Shown here: piece by piece, positions 1-13,300 of the stretch
Position numbering within the stretch: the first letter of the stretch is position 1
Layout of the letters: every line of letters begins with the position of its first letter
Assembly (NCBI GenBank): GCA_943735955.1
Contig: CALSEQ010000048.1
Span: 442,081-506,080 of the forward strand
Direction: 5' to 3'
DNA: 64,000 bases
Source: Piscicola geometra
Taxonomy: Eukaryota > Annelida > Clitellata > Hirudinida > Piscicolidae
The notes under the pieces: model-generated
The model's database searches: none
What the model was told of the DNA's origin: nothing
What the model saw: the letters and a program-made list of their open reading frames with translations, nothing else
Translations under genes and position numbers: made by a program

Positions 1-564
1 CTCGTGTTCATCTCGTGTTCATCTCGTGTTCATCTCGTGTTCATCTCGTGTTCATCTCGTGTTCATCTCGTGTTCATCTCGTGTTCATCTCGTGTTCATC
101 TCGTGTTCATCTCGTGTTCATCTCGTGTTCATCTCGTGTTCATCTCGTGTTCATCTCGTGTTCATCTCGTGTTCATCTCGTGTTCATCTCGTGTTCATCT
201 CGTGTTCATCTCGTGTTCATCTCGTGTTCATCTCGTGTTCATCTCGTGTTCATCTCGTGTTCATCTCGTGTTCATCTCGTGTTCATCTCGTGTTCATCTC
301 GTGTTCATCTCGTGTTCATCTCGTGTTCATCTCGTGTTCATCTCGTGTTCATCTCGTGTTCATCTCGTGTTCATCTCGTGTTCATCTCGTGTTCATCTCG
401 TGTTCATCTCGTGTTCATCTCGTGTTCATCTCGTGTTCATCTCGTGTTCATCTCGTGTTCATCTCGTGTTCATCTCGTGTTCATCTCGTGTTCATCTCGT
501 GTTCATCTCGTGTTCATCTCGTGTTCATCTCGTGTTCATCTCGTGTTCATCTCGTGTTCATCTC
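1..564 (+). repeat. 11-bp satellite array A1 (left-truncated)
   Basis: About 51 head-to-tail copies of TCTCGTGTTCA. The window opens at the second base of a unit, so the array continues to the left. I see no substitution or indel in it. It ends with TCTC running into the J1 spacer. The unit has one CpG and about 45% GC. It is stop-free in all three forward frames and has a TGA in every reverse frame, so any ORF here is an artefact of the repeat. Confidence 0.98.
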
Positions 565-616
565 TGTTGATAGCCTAGACGGCTGCTTTCTCTGTTTCCC
601 TCGCCGGAAATTTTCC
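565..616 (+). repeat. J1, 52-bp spacer between 11-mer and 21-mer arrays
   Basis: Non-tandem segment beginning TGTTGATAGCCTAGACGG and ending CCGGAAATTTTCC. It recurs seven more times in the window at the same type of boundary. It holds a short AGCC/GGCT inverted repeat with a 5-nt loop near its start and the quasi-palindrome GGAAATTTTCC at its right edge. The sequence then switches in mid-unit to the 21-mer array (ATTATTGTTAATG). This is the short, deleted form of the boundary; compare 26088-26867. Confidence 0.95.
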
Positions 617-1373
617 ATTATTGTTAATGTTTTTAACATTTTTTTCAAAGTTTTTACCATTCTTTTTAAAGTTTTTAACATTCTTTTTAAAGTTTTTAAC
701 ATTCTTTTTAAAGTTTTTAACATTCTTTTTAAAGTTTTTAACAGTCTTTTTAAAGTTTTTAACATTCTTTTTGAAGTTTTTAACATTCTTTTTAAAGTTT
801 TTAACATTCTTTTTAAAGTTTTTAACATTCTTTTTAAAGTTTTTAACATTCTTTTCAAAGTTTTCAACATTTTTTTAAATGTTTTTAACATTCTTTTCAA
901 AGTTTTTAACATTCTTTTTAAAGTTTTTAACATTCTTTTCAAAGTTTTTAACATTCTTTTTAAAATTTTTAACATTCTTTTTGAAGTTTTTAACATTCTT
1001 TTCAAAGTTTTCAACATTCTTTTTAATGTTTTTAACATTCTTTTCAAAGTTTTAACATTCTTTCTAAAGTTTTTAACATTCTTTTCAAAGTTTTTAACAT
1101 TCTTTTTAAAGTTTTTAACATTCTTTTTAAAGTTTTTAACATTCTTTTTAAAGTTTTTAACATTCTTTTTAAAGTTTTTAACATTCTTTTTAAAGTTTTT
1201 AACATTCTTTTCAAAGTTTTCAACATTCTTTTTAATGTTTTTAACATTCTTTTCAAAGTTTTTAACATTCTTTTTAAAGTTTTTAACATTCTTTTCAAAG
1301 TTTTTAACATTCTTTTCAAAGTTTTTAACATTCTTTTTAAAGTTTTTAACATTCTTTTTAAAGTTTTTAACAT
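617..1373 (+). repeat. 21-bp minisatellite array M1
   Basis: About 36 copies of a 21-bp unit (TTTTTAACATTC + TTTTTAAAG). Units differ at the end of the second half (TTTTTAAAG, TTTTCAAAG, TTTTTGAAG, TTTTTAATG). The left end carries a diagnostic variant order: ACCATTC at 656, three ordinary units, AACAGTC at 740, then a GAAG unit near 770. The contracted unit GTTTTAACATTCTTTCTAAAG-type lies near 1046. The same order is found in the other M arrays, showing common descent. About 86% A+T. Confidence 0.96.
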
Positions 1374-4300
1374 TCTCATGTTCATCTCGTGTTCATCTCG
1401 TGTTCATCTCGTGTTCATCTCGTGTTCATCTCGTGTTCATCTCGTGTTCATTTCGTGTTCATCTCGTGTTCATCTCGTGTTCATCTCGTGTTCATCTCGT
1501 GTTCATCTCGTGTTCATCTCGTGTCATCTCGTGTTCATCTCGTGTTCATCTCGTGTTCATCTCGTGTTCATCTCGTGTTCATCTCGTGTTCATCTCGTGT
1601 TCATCTCGTGTTCATCTCGTGTTCATCTCGTGTTCATCTCGTGTTCATCTCGTGTTCATCTCGTGTTCATCTCGTGTTCATCTCGTGTTCATCTCGTGTT
1701 CATCTCGTGTTCATCTCGTGTTCATCTCGTGTTCATCTCGTGTTCATCTCGTGTTCATCTCGTGTTCATCTCGTGTTCATCTCGTGTTCATCTCGTGTTC
1801 ATCTCGTGTTCATCTCGTGTTCATCTCGTGTTCATCTCGTGTTCATCTCGTGTTCATCTCGTGTTCATCTCGTGTTCATCTCGTGTTCATCTCGTGTTCA
1901 TCTCGTGTTCATCTCGTGTTCATCTCGTGTTCATCTCGTGTTCATCTCGTGTTCATCTCGTGTTCATCTCGTGTTCATCTCGTGTTCATCTCGTGTTCAT
2001 CTCGTGTTCATCTCGTGTTCATCTCGTGTTCATCTCGTGTTCATCTCGTGTTCATCTCGTGTTCATCTCGTGTTCATCTCGTGTTCATCTCGTGTTCATC
2101 TCGTGTTCATCTCGTGTTCATCTCGTGTTCATCTCGTGTTCATCTCGTGTTCATCTCGTGTTCATCTCGTGTTCATCTCGTGTTCATCTCGTGTTCATCT
2201 CGTGTTCATCTCGTGTTCATCTCGTGTTCATCTCGTGTTCATCCTCGTGTCATCTCGTGTTCATCTCGTGTTCATTTCGTGTTCATCTCGTGTTCATCTC
2301 GTGTTCATCTCGTGTTCATCTCGTGTTCATCTCGTGTTCATCTCGTGTCATCTCGTGTTCATCTCGTGTTCATCTCGTGGTTCATCTCGTGTTCATCTCG
2401 TGTTCATCTCGTGTTCATTTCGTGTTCATCTCGTGTTCATCTCGGTTCATCTCGTGTTCATCTCCGTGTTCATCTCGTGTTCATCTCGTGTTCATCTCGT
2501 GTTCATCTCGTGTTCATCTCGTGTTCATCTCGTGTTCATCTCGTGTTCATCTCGTGTTCATCTCGTGTTCATCTCGTGTTCATCTCGTGTTCATCTCGTG
2601 TTCATCTCGTGTTCATCTCGTGTTCATCTCGTGTTCATCTCGTGTTCATCTCGTGTTCATCTCGTGGTTCATCTCGTGTTCATCTCGTGTTCATCTCGTG
2701 TTCATCTCGTGTTCATCTCGTGTTCATCTCGTGTTCATCTCGTGTTCATCTCGTGTTCATCTCGTGTTCATCTCGTGTTCATCTCGTGTTCATCTCGTGT
2801 TCATCTCGTGTTCATCTCGTGTTCATCTCGTGTTTCATCTCGTGTTCATCTCGTGTCATCTCGTGTTCATCTCGTGTCGTTCATCTCGTGTTCATCTCGT
2901 GTTCATCTCGTGTTCATCTCGTGTTCATCTCGTGTTCATCTCGTGTTCATCTCGTGTTCATCTCGTGTTCATCTCGTGTTCATCTCGTGTTCATCTCGTG
3001 TTCATCTCGTGTTCATCTCGTGTTCATCTCGTGTTCATCTCGTGTTCATCTCGTGTTCATCTCGTGTTCATCTCGTGTTCATCTCGTGTTCATCTCGTGT
3101 TCATCTCGTGTTCATCTCGTGTTCATCTCGTGTTCATCTCGTGTTCATCTCGTGTTCATCTCGTGTTCATCTCGTGTTCATCTCGTGTTCATCTCGTGTT
3201 CATCTCGTGTTCATCTCGTGTTCATCTCGTGTTCATCTCGTGTTCATCTCGTGTTCATCTCGTGTTCATCTCGTGTTCATCTCGTGTTCATCTCGTGTTC
3301 ATCTCGTGTTCATCTCGTGTTCATCTCGTGTTCATCTCGTGTTCATCTCGTGTTCATCTCGTGTTCATCTCGTGTTCATCTCGTGTTCATCTCGTGTTCA
3401 TCTCGTGTTCATCTCGTGTTCATCTCGTGTTCATCTCGTGTTCATCTCGTGTTCATCTCGTGTTCATCTCGTGTTCATCTCGTGTTCATCTCGTGTTCAT
3501 CTCGTGTTCATCTCGTGTTCATCTCGTGTTCATCTCGTGTTCATCTCGTGTTCATCTCGTGTTCATCTCGTGTTCATCTCGTGTTCATCTCGTGTTCATC
3601 TCGTGTTCATCTCGTGTTCATCTCGTGTTCATCTCGTGTTCATCTCGTGTTCATCTCGTGTTCATCTCGTGTTCATCTCGTGTTCATCTCGTGTTCATCT
3701 CGTGTTCATCTCGTGTTCATCTCGTGTTCATCTCGTGTTCATCTCGTGTTCATCTCGTGTTCATCTCGTGTTCATCTCGTGTTCATCTCGTGTTCATCTC
3801 GTGTTCATCTCGTGTTCATCTCGTGTTCATCTCGTGTTCATCTCGTGTTCATCTCGTGTTCATCTCGTGTTCATCTCGTGTTCCATCTCGTGTTCATCTC
3901 GTGTTCATCTCGTGTTCATCTCGTGTTCATCTCGTGTTCATCTCGTGTTCATCTCGTGTTCATCTCGTGTTCATCTCGTGTTCATCTCGTGTTCATCTCG
4001 TGTTCATCTCGTGTTCATCTCGTGTTCATCTCGTGTTCATCTCGTGTTCATCTCGTGTTCATCTCGTGTTCATCTCGTGTTCATCTCGTGTTCATCTCGT
4101 GTTCATCTCGTGTTCATCTCGTGTTCATCTCGTGTTCATCTCGTGTTCATCTCGTGTTCATCTCGTGTTCATCTCGTGTTCATCTCGTGTTCATCTCGTG
4201 TTCATCTCGTGTTCATCTCGTGTTCATCTCGTGTTCATCTCGTGTTCATCTCGTGTTCATCTCGTGTTCATCTCGTGTTCATCTCGTGTTCATCTCGTGT

Positions 4301-7300
4301 TCATCTCGTGTTCATCTCGTGTTCATCTCGTGTTCATCTCGTGTTCATCTCGTGTTCATCTCGTGTTCATCTCGTGTTCATCTCGTGTTCATCTCGTGTT
4401 CATCTCGTGTTCATCTCGTGTTCATCTCGTGTTCATCTCGTGTTCATCTCGTGTTCATCTCGTGTTCATCTCGTGTTCATCTCGTGTTCATCTCGTGTTC
4501 ATCTCGTGTTCATCTCGTGTTCATCTCGTGTTCATCTCGTGTTCATCTCGTGTTCATCTCGTGTTCATCTCGTGTTCATCTCGTGTTCATCTCGTGTTCA
4601 TCTCGTGTTCATCTCGTGTTCATCTCGTGTTCATCTCGTGTTCATCTCGTGTTCATCTCGTGTTCATCTCGTGTTCATCTCGTGTTCATCTCGTGTTCAT
4701 CTCGTGTTCATCTCGTGTTCATCTCGTGTTCATCTCGTGTTCATCTCGTGTTCATCTCGTGTTCATCTCGTGTTCATCCATCTCGTGTTCATCTCGTGTT
4801 CATCTCGTGTTCATCTCGTGTTCATCTCGTGTTCATCTCGTGTTCATCTCGTGTTCATCTCGTGTTCATCTCGTGTTCATCTCGTGTTCATCTCGTGTTC
4901 ATCTCGTGTTCATCTCGTGTTCATCTCGTGTTCATCTCGTGTTCATCTCGTGTTCATCTCGTGTTCATCTCGTGTTCATCTCGTGTTCATCTCGTGTTCA
5001 TCTCGTGTTCATCTCGTGTTCATCTCGTGTTCATCTCGTGTTCATCTCGTGTTCATCTCGTGTTCATCTCGTGTTCATCTCGTGTTCATCTCGTGTTCAT
5101 CTCGTGTTCATCTCGTGTTCATCTCGTGTTCATCTCGTGTTCATCTCGTGTTCATCTCGTGTTCATCTCGTGTTCATCTCGTGTTCATCTCGTGTTCATC
5201 TCGTGTTCATCTCGTGTTCATCTCGTGTTCATCTCGTGTTCATCTCGTGTTCATCTCGTGTTCATCTCGTGTTCATCTCGTGTTCATCTCGTGTTCATCT
5301 CGTGTTCATCTCGTGTTCATCTCGTGTTCATCTCGTGTTCATCTCGTGTTCATCTCGTGTTCATCTCGTGTTCATCTCGTGTTCATCTCGTGTTCATCTC
5401 GTGTTCATCTCGTGTTCATCTCGTGTTCATCTCGTGTTCATCTCGTGTTCATCTCGTGTTCATCTCGTGTTCATCTCGTGTTCATCTCGTGTTCATCTCG
5501 TGTTCATCTCGTGTTCATCTCGTGTTCATCTCGTGTTCATCTCGTGTTCATCTCGTGTTCATCTCGTGTTCATCTCGTGTTCATCTCGTGTTCATCTCGT
5601 GTTCATCTCGTGTTCATCTCGTGTTCATCTCGTGTTCATCTCGTGTTCATCTCGTGTTCATCTCGTGTTCATCTCGTGTTCATCTCGTGTTCATCTCGTG
5701 TTCATCTCGTGTTCATCTCGTGTTCATCTCGTGTTCATCTCGTGTTCATCTCGTGTTCATCTCGTGTTCATCTCGTGTTCATCTCGTGTTCATCTCGTGT
5801 TCATCTCGTGTTCATCTCGTGTTCATCTCGTGTTCATCTCGTGTTCATCTCGTGTTCATCTCGTGTTCATCTCGTGTTCATCTCGTGTTCATCTCGTGTT
5901 CATCTCGTGTTCATCTCGTGTTCATCTCGTGTTCATCTCGTGTTCATCTCGTGTTCATCTCGTGTTCATCTCGTGTTCATCTCGTGTTCATCTCGTGTTC
6001 ATCTCGTGTTCATCTCGTGTTCATCTCGTGTTCATCTCGTGTTCATCTCGTGTTCATCTCGTGTTCATCTCGTGTTCATCTCGTGTTCATCTCGTGTTCA
6101 TCTCGTGTTCATCTCGTGTTCATCTCGTGTTCATCTCGTGTTCATCTCGTGTTCATCTCGTGTTCATCTCGTGTTCATCTCGTGTTCATCTCGTGTTCAT
6201 CTCGTGTTCATCTCGTGTTCATCTCGTGTTCATCTCGTGTTCATCTCGTGTTCATCTCGTGTTCATCTCGTGTTCATCTCGTGTTCATCTCGTGTTCATC
6301 TCGTGTTCATCTCGTGTTCATCTCGTGTTCATCTCGTGTTCATCTCGTGTTCATCTCGTGTTCATCTCGTGTTCATCTCGTGTTCATCTCGTGTTCATCT
6401 CGTGTTCATCTCGTGTTCATCTCGTGTTCATCTCGTGTTCATCTCGTGTTCATCTCGTGTTCATCTCGTGTTCATCTCGTGTTCATCTCGTGTTCATCTC
6501 GTGTTCATCTCGTGTTCATCTCGTGTTCATCTCGTGTTCATCTCGTGTTCATCTCGTGTTCATCTCGTGTTCATCTCGTGTTCATCTCGTGTTCATCTCG
6601 TGTTCATCTCGTGTTCATCTCGTGTTCATCTCGTGTTCATCTCGTGTTCATCTCGTGTTCATCTCGTGTTCATCTCGTGTTCATCTCGTGTTCATCTCGT
6701 GTTCATCTCGTGTTCATCTCGTGTTCATCTCGTGTTCATCTCGTGTTCATCTCGTGTTCATCTCGTGTTCATCTCGTGTTCATCTCGTGTTCATCTCGTG
6801 TTCATCTCGTGTTCATCTCGTGTTCATCTCGTGTTCATCTCGTGTTCATCTCGTGTTCATCTCGTGTTCATCTCGTGTTCATCTCGTGTTCATCTCGTGT
6901 TCATCTCGTGTTCATCTCGTGTTCATCTCGTGTTCATCTCGTGTTCATCTCGTGTTCATCTCGTGTTCATCTCGTGTTCATCTCGTGTTCATCTCGTGTT
7001 CATCTCGTGTTCATCTCGTGTTCATCTCGTGTTCATCTCGTGTTCATCTCGTGTTCATCTCGTGTTCATCTCGTGTTCATCTCGTGTTCATCTCGTGTTC
7101 ATCTCGTGTTCATCTCGTGTTCATCTCGTGTTCATCTCGTGTTCATCTCGTGTTCATCTCGTGTTCATCTCGTGTTCATCTCGTGTTCATCTCGTGTTCA
7201 TCTCGTGTTCATCTCGTGTTCATCTCGTGTTCATCTCGTGTTCATCTCGTGTTCATCTCGTGTTCATCTCGTGTTCATCTCGTGTTCATCTCGTGTTCAT

Positions 7301-10300
7301 CTCGTGTTCATCTCGTGTTCATCTCGTGTTCATCTCGTGTTCATCTCGTGTTCATCTCGTGTTCATCTCGTGTTCATCTCGTGTTCATCTCGTGTTCATC
7401 TCGTGTTCATCTCGTGTTCATCTCGTGTTCATCTCGTGTTCATCTCGTGTTCATCTCGTGTTCATCTCGTGTTCATCTCGTGTTCATCTCGTGTTCATCT
7501 CGTGTTCATCTCGTGTTCATCTCGTGTTCATCTCGTGTTCATCTCGTGTTCATCTCGTGTTCATCTCGTGTTCATCTCGTGTTCATCTCGTGTTCATCTC
7601 GTGTTCATCTCGTGTTCATCTCGTGTTCATCTCGTGTTCATCTCGTGTTCATCTCGTGTTCATCTCGTGTTCATCTCGTGTTCATCTCGTGTTCATCTCG
7701 TGTTCATCTCGTGTTCATCTCGTGTTCATCTCGTGTTCATCTCGTGTTCATCTCGTGTTCATCTCGTGTTCATCTCGTGTTCATCTCGTGTTCATCTCGT
7801 GTTCATCTCGTGTTCATCTCGTGTTCATCTCGTGTTCATCTCGTGTTCATCTCGTGTTCATCTCGTGTTCATCTCGTGTTCATCTCGTGTTCATCTCGTG
7901 TTCATCTCGTGTTCATCTCGTGTTCATCTCGTGTTCATCTCGTGTTCATCTCGTGTTCATCTCGTGTTCATCTCGTGTTCATCTCGTGTTCATCTCGTGT
8001 TCATCTCGTGTTCATCTCGTGTTCATCTCGTGTTCATCTCGTGTTCATCTCGTGTTCATCTCGTGTTCATCTCGTGTTCATCTCGTGTTCATCTCGTGTT
8101 CATCTCGTGTTCATCTCGTGTTCATCTCGTGTTCATCTCGTGTTCATCTCGTGTTCATCTCGTGTTCATCTCGTGTTCATCTCGTGTTCATCTCGTGTTC
8201 ATCTCGTGTTCATCTCGTGTTCATCTCGTGTTCATCTCGTGTTCATCTCGTGTTCATCTCGTGTTCATCTCGTGTTCATCTCGTGTTCATCTCGTGTTCA
8301 TCTCGTGTTCATCTCGTGTTCATCTCGTGTTCATCTCGTGTTCATCTCGTGTTCATCTCGTGTTCATCTCGTGTTCATCTCGTGTTCATCTCGTGTTCAT
8401 CTCGTGTTCATCTCGTGTTCATCTCGTGTTCATCTCGTGTTCATCTCGTGTTCATCTCGTGTTCATCTCGTGTTCATCTCGTGTTCATCTCGTGTTCATC
8501 TCGTGTTCATCTCGTGTTCATCTCGTGTTCATCTCGTGTTCATCTCGTGTTCATCTCGTGTTCATCTCGTGTTCATCTCGTGTTCATCTCGTGTTCATCT
8601 CGTGTTCATCTCGTGTTCATCTCGTGTTCATCTCGTGTTCATCTCGTGTTCATCTCGTGTTCATCTCGTGTTCATCTCGTGTTCATCTCGTGTTCATCTC
8701 GTGTTCATCTCGTGTTCATCTCGTGTTCATCTCGTGTTCATCTCGTGTTCATCTCGTGTTCATCTCGTGTTCATCTCGTGTTCATCTCGTGTTCATCTCG
8801 TGTTCATCTCGTGTTCATCTCGTGTTCATCTCGTGTTCATCTCGTGTTCATCTCGTGTTCATCTCGTGTTCATCTCGTGTTCATCTCGTGTTCATCTCGT
8901 GTTCATCTCGTGTTCATCTCGTGTTCATCTCGTGTTCATCTCGTGTTCATCTCGTGTTCATCTCGTGTTCATCTCGTGTTCATCTCGTGTTCATCTCGTG
9001 TTCATCTCGTGTTCATCTCGTGTTCATCTCGTGTTCATCTCGTGTTCATCTCGTGTTCATCTCGTGTTCATCTCGTGTTCATCTCGTGTTCATCTCGTGT
9101 TCATCTCGTGTTCATCTCGTGTTCATCTCGTGTTCATCTCGTGTTCATCTCGTGTTCATCTCGTGTTCATCTCGTGTTCATCTCGTGTTCATCTCGTGTT
9201 CATCTCGTGTTCATCTCGTGTTCATCTCGTGTTCATCTCGTGTTCATCTCGTGTTCATCTCGTGTTCATCTCGTGTTCATCTCGTGTTCATCTCGTGTTC
9301 ATCTCGTGTTCATCTCGTGTTCATCTCGTGTTCATCTCGTGTTCATCTCGTGTTCATCTCGTGTTCATCTCGTGTTCATCTCGTGTTCATCGTGTTCTCG
9401 TGTTCATCTCGTGTTCATCTCGTGTTCATCTCGTGTTCATCTCGTGTTCATCTCGTGTTCATCTCGTGTTCATCTCGTGTTCATCTCGTGTTCATCTCGT
9501 GTTCATCTCGTGTTCATCTCGTGTTCATCTCGTGTTCATCTCGTGTTCATCTCGTGTTCATCTCGTGTTCATCTCGTGTTCATCTCGTGTTCATCTCGTG
9601 TTCATCTCGTGTTCATCTCGTGTTCATCTCGTGTTCATCTCGTGTTCATCTCGTGTTCATCTCGTGTTCATCTCGTGTTCATCTCGTGTTCATCTCGTGT
9701 TCATCTCGTGTTCATCTCGTGTTCATCTCGTGTTCATCTCGTGTTCATCTCGTGTTCATCTCGTGTTCATCTCGTGTTCATCTCGTGTTCATCTCGTGTT
9801 CATCTCGTGTTCATCTCGTGTTCATCTCGTGTTCATCTCGTGTTCATCTCGTGTTCATCTCGTGTTCATCTCGTGTTCATCTCGTGTTCATCTCGTGTTC
9901 ATCTCGTGTTCATCTCGTGTTCATCTCGTGTTCATCTCGTGTTCATCTCGTGTTCATCTCGTGTTCATCTCGTGTTCATCTCGTGTTCATCTCGTGTTCA
10001 TCTCGTGTTCATCTCGTGTTCATCTCGTGTTCATCTCGTGTTCATCTCGTGTTCATCTCGTGTTCATCTCGTGTTCATCTCGTGTTCATCTCGTGTTCAT
10101 CTCGTGTTCATCTCGTGTTCATCTCGTGTTCATCTCGTGTTCATCTCGTGTTCATCTCGTGTTCATCTCGTGTTCATCTCGTGTTCATCTCGTGTTCATC
10201 TCGTGTTCATCTCGTGTTCATCTCGTGTTCATCTCGTGTTCATCTCGTGTTCATCTCGTGTTCATCTCGTGTTCATCTCGTGTTCATCTCGTGTTCATCT

Positions 10301-13300
10301 CGTGTTCATCTCGTGTTCATCTCGTGTTCATCTCGTGTTCATCTCGTGTTCATCTCGTGTTCATCTCGTGTTCATCTCGTGTTCATCTCGTGTTCATCTC
10401 GTGTTCATCTCGTGTTCATCTCGTGTTCATCTCGTGTTCATCTCGTGTTCATCTCGTGTTCATCTCGTGTTCATCTCGTGTTCATCTCGTGTTCATCTCG
10501 TGTTCATCTCGTGTTCATCTCGTGTTCATCTCGTGTTCATCTCGTGTTCATCTCGTGTTCATCTCGTGTTCATCTCGTGTTCATCTCGTGTTCATCTCGT
10601 GTTCATCTCGTGTTCATCTCGTGTTCATCTCGTGTTCATCTCGTGTTCATCTCGTGTTCATCTCGTGTTCATCTCGTGTTCATCTCGTGTTCATCTCGTG
10701 TTCATCTCGTGTTCATCTCGTGTTCATCTCGTGTTCATCTCGTGTTCATCTCGTGTTCATCTCGTGTTCATCTCGTGTTCATCTCGTGTTCATCTCGTGT
10801 TCATCTCGTGTTCATCTCGTGTTCATCTCGTGTTCATCTCGTGTTCATCTCGTGTTCATCTCGTGTTCATCTCGTGTTCATCTCGTGTTCATCTCGTGTT
10901 CATCTCGTGTTCATCTCGTGTTCATCTCGTGTTCATCTCGTGTTCATCTCGTGTTCATCTCGTGTTCATCTCGTGTTCATCTCGTGTTCATCTCGTGTTC
11001 ATCTCGTGTTCATCTCGTGTTCATCTCGTGTTCATCTCGTGTTCATCTCGTGTTCATCTCGTGTTCATCTCGTGTTCATCTCGTGTTCATCTCGTGTTCA
11101 TCTCGTGTTCATCTCGTGTTCATCTCGTGTTCATCTCGTGTTCATCTCGTGTTCATCTCGTGTTCATCTCGTGTTCATCTCGTGTTCATCTCGTGTTCAT
11201 CTCGTGTTCATCTCGTGTTCATCTCGTGTTCATCTCGTGTTCATCTCGTGTTCATCTCGTGTTCATCTCGTGTTCATCTCGTGTTCATCTCGTGTTCATC
11301 TCGTGTTCATCTCGTGTTCATCTCGTGTTCATCTCGTGTTCATCTCGTGTTCATCTCGTGTTCATCTCGTGTTCATCTCGTGTTCATCTCGTGTTCATCT
11401 CGTGTTCATCTCGTGTTCATCTCGTGTTCATCTCGTGTTCATCTCGTGTTCATCTCGTGTTCATCTCGTGTTCATCTCGTGTTCATCTCGTGTTCATCTC
11501 GTGTTCATCTCGTGTTCATCTCGTGTTCATCTCGTGTTCATCTCGTGTTCATCTCGTGTTCATCTCGTGTTCATCTCGTGTTCATCTCGTGTTCATCTCG
11601 TGTTCATCTCGTGTTCATCTCGTGTTCATCTCGTGTTCATCTCGTGTTCATCTCGTGTTCATCTCGTGTTCATCTCGTGTTCATCTCGTGTTCATCTCGT
11701 GTTCATCTCGTGTTCATCTCGTGTTCATCTCGTGTTCATCTCGTGTTCATCTCGTGTTCATCTCGTGTTCATCTCGTGTTCATCTCGTGTTCATCTCGTG
11801 TTCATCTCGTGTTCATCTCGTGTTCATCTCGTGTTCATCTCGTGTTCATCTCGTGTTCATCTCGTGTTCATCTCGTGTTCATCTCGTGTTCATCTCGTGT
11901 TCATCTCGTGTTCATCTCGTGTTCATCTCGTGTTCATCTCGTGTTCATCTCGTGTTCATCTCGTGTTCATCTCGTGTTCATCTCGTGTTCATCTCGTGTT
12001 CATCTCGTGTTCATCTCGTGTTCATCTCGTGTTCATCTCGTGTTCATCTCGTGTTCATCTCGTGTTCATCTCGTGTTCATCTCGTGTTCATCTCGTGTTC
12101 ATCTCGTGTTCATCTCGTGTTCATCTCGTGTTCATCTCGTGTTCATCTCGTGTTCATCTCGTGTTCATCTCGTGTTCATCTCGTGTTCATCTCGTGTTCA
12201 TCTCGTGTTCATCTCGTGTTCATCTCGTGTTCATCTCGTGTTCATCTCGTGTTCATCTCGTGTTCATCTCGTGTTCATCTCGTGTTCATCTCGTGTTCAT
12301 CTCGTGTTCATCTCGTGTTCATCTCGTGTTCATCTCGTGTTCATCTCGTGTTCATCTCGTGTTCATCTCGTGTTCATCTCGTGTTCATCTCGTGTTCATC
12401 TCGTGTTCATCTCGTGTTCATCTCGTGTTCATCTCGTGTTCATCTCGTGTTCATCTCGTGTTCATCTCGTGTTCATCTCGTGTTCATCTCGTGTTCATCT
12501 CGTGTTCATCTCGTGTTCATCTCGTGTTCATCTCGTGTTCATCTCGTGTTCATCTCGTGTTCATCTCGTGTTCATCTCGTGTTCATCTCGTGTTCATCTC
12601 GTGTTCATCTCGTGTTCATCTCGTGTTCATCTCGTGTTCATCTCGTGTTCATCTCGTGTTCATCTCGTGTTCATCTCGTGTTCATCTCGTGTTCATCTCG
12701 TGTTCATCTCGTGTTCATCTCGTGTTCATCTCGTGTTCATCTCGTGTTCATCTCGTGTTCATCTCGTGTTCATCTCGTGTTCATCTCGTGTTCATCTCGT
12801 GTTCATCTCGTGTTCATCTCGTGTTCATCTCGTGTTCATCTCGTGTTCATCTCGTGTTCATCTCGTGTTCATCTCGTGTTCATCTCGTGTTCATCTCGTG
12901 TTCATCTCGTGTTCATCTCGTGTTCATCTCGTGTTCATCTCGTGTTCATCTCGTGTTCATCTCGTGTTCATCTCGTGTTCATCTCGTGTTCATCTCGTGT
13001 TCATCTCGTGTTCATCTCGTGTTCATCTCGTGTTCATCTCGTGTTCATCTCGTGTTCATCTCGTGTTCATCTCGTGTTCATCTCGTGTTCATCTCGTGTT
13101 CATCTCGTGTTCATCTCGTGTTCATCTCGTGTTCATCTCGTGTTCATCTCGTGTTCATCTCGTGTTCATCTCGTGTTCATCTCGTGTTCATCTCGTGTTC
13201 ATCTCGTGTTCATCTCGTGTTCATCTCGTGTTCATCTCGTGTTCATCTCGTGTTCATCTCGTGTTCATCTCGTGTTCATCTCGTGTTCATCTCGTGTTCA

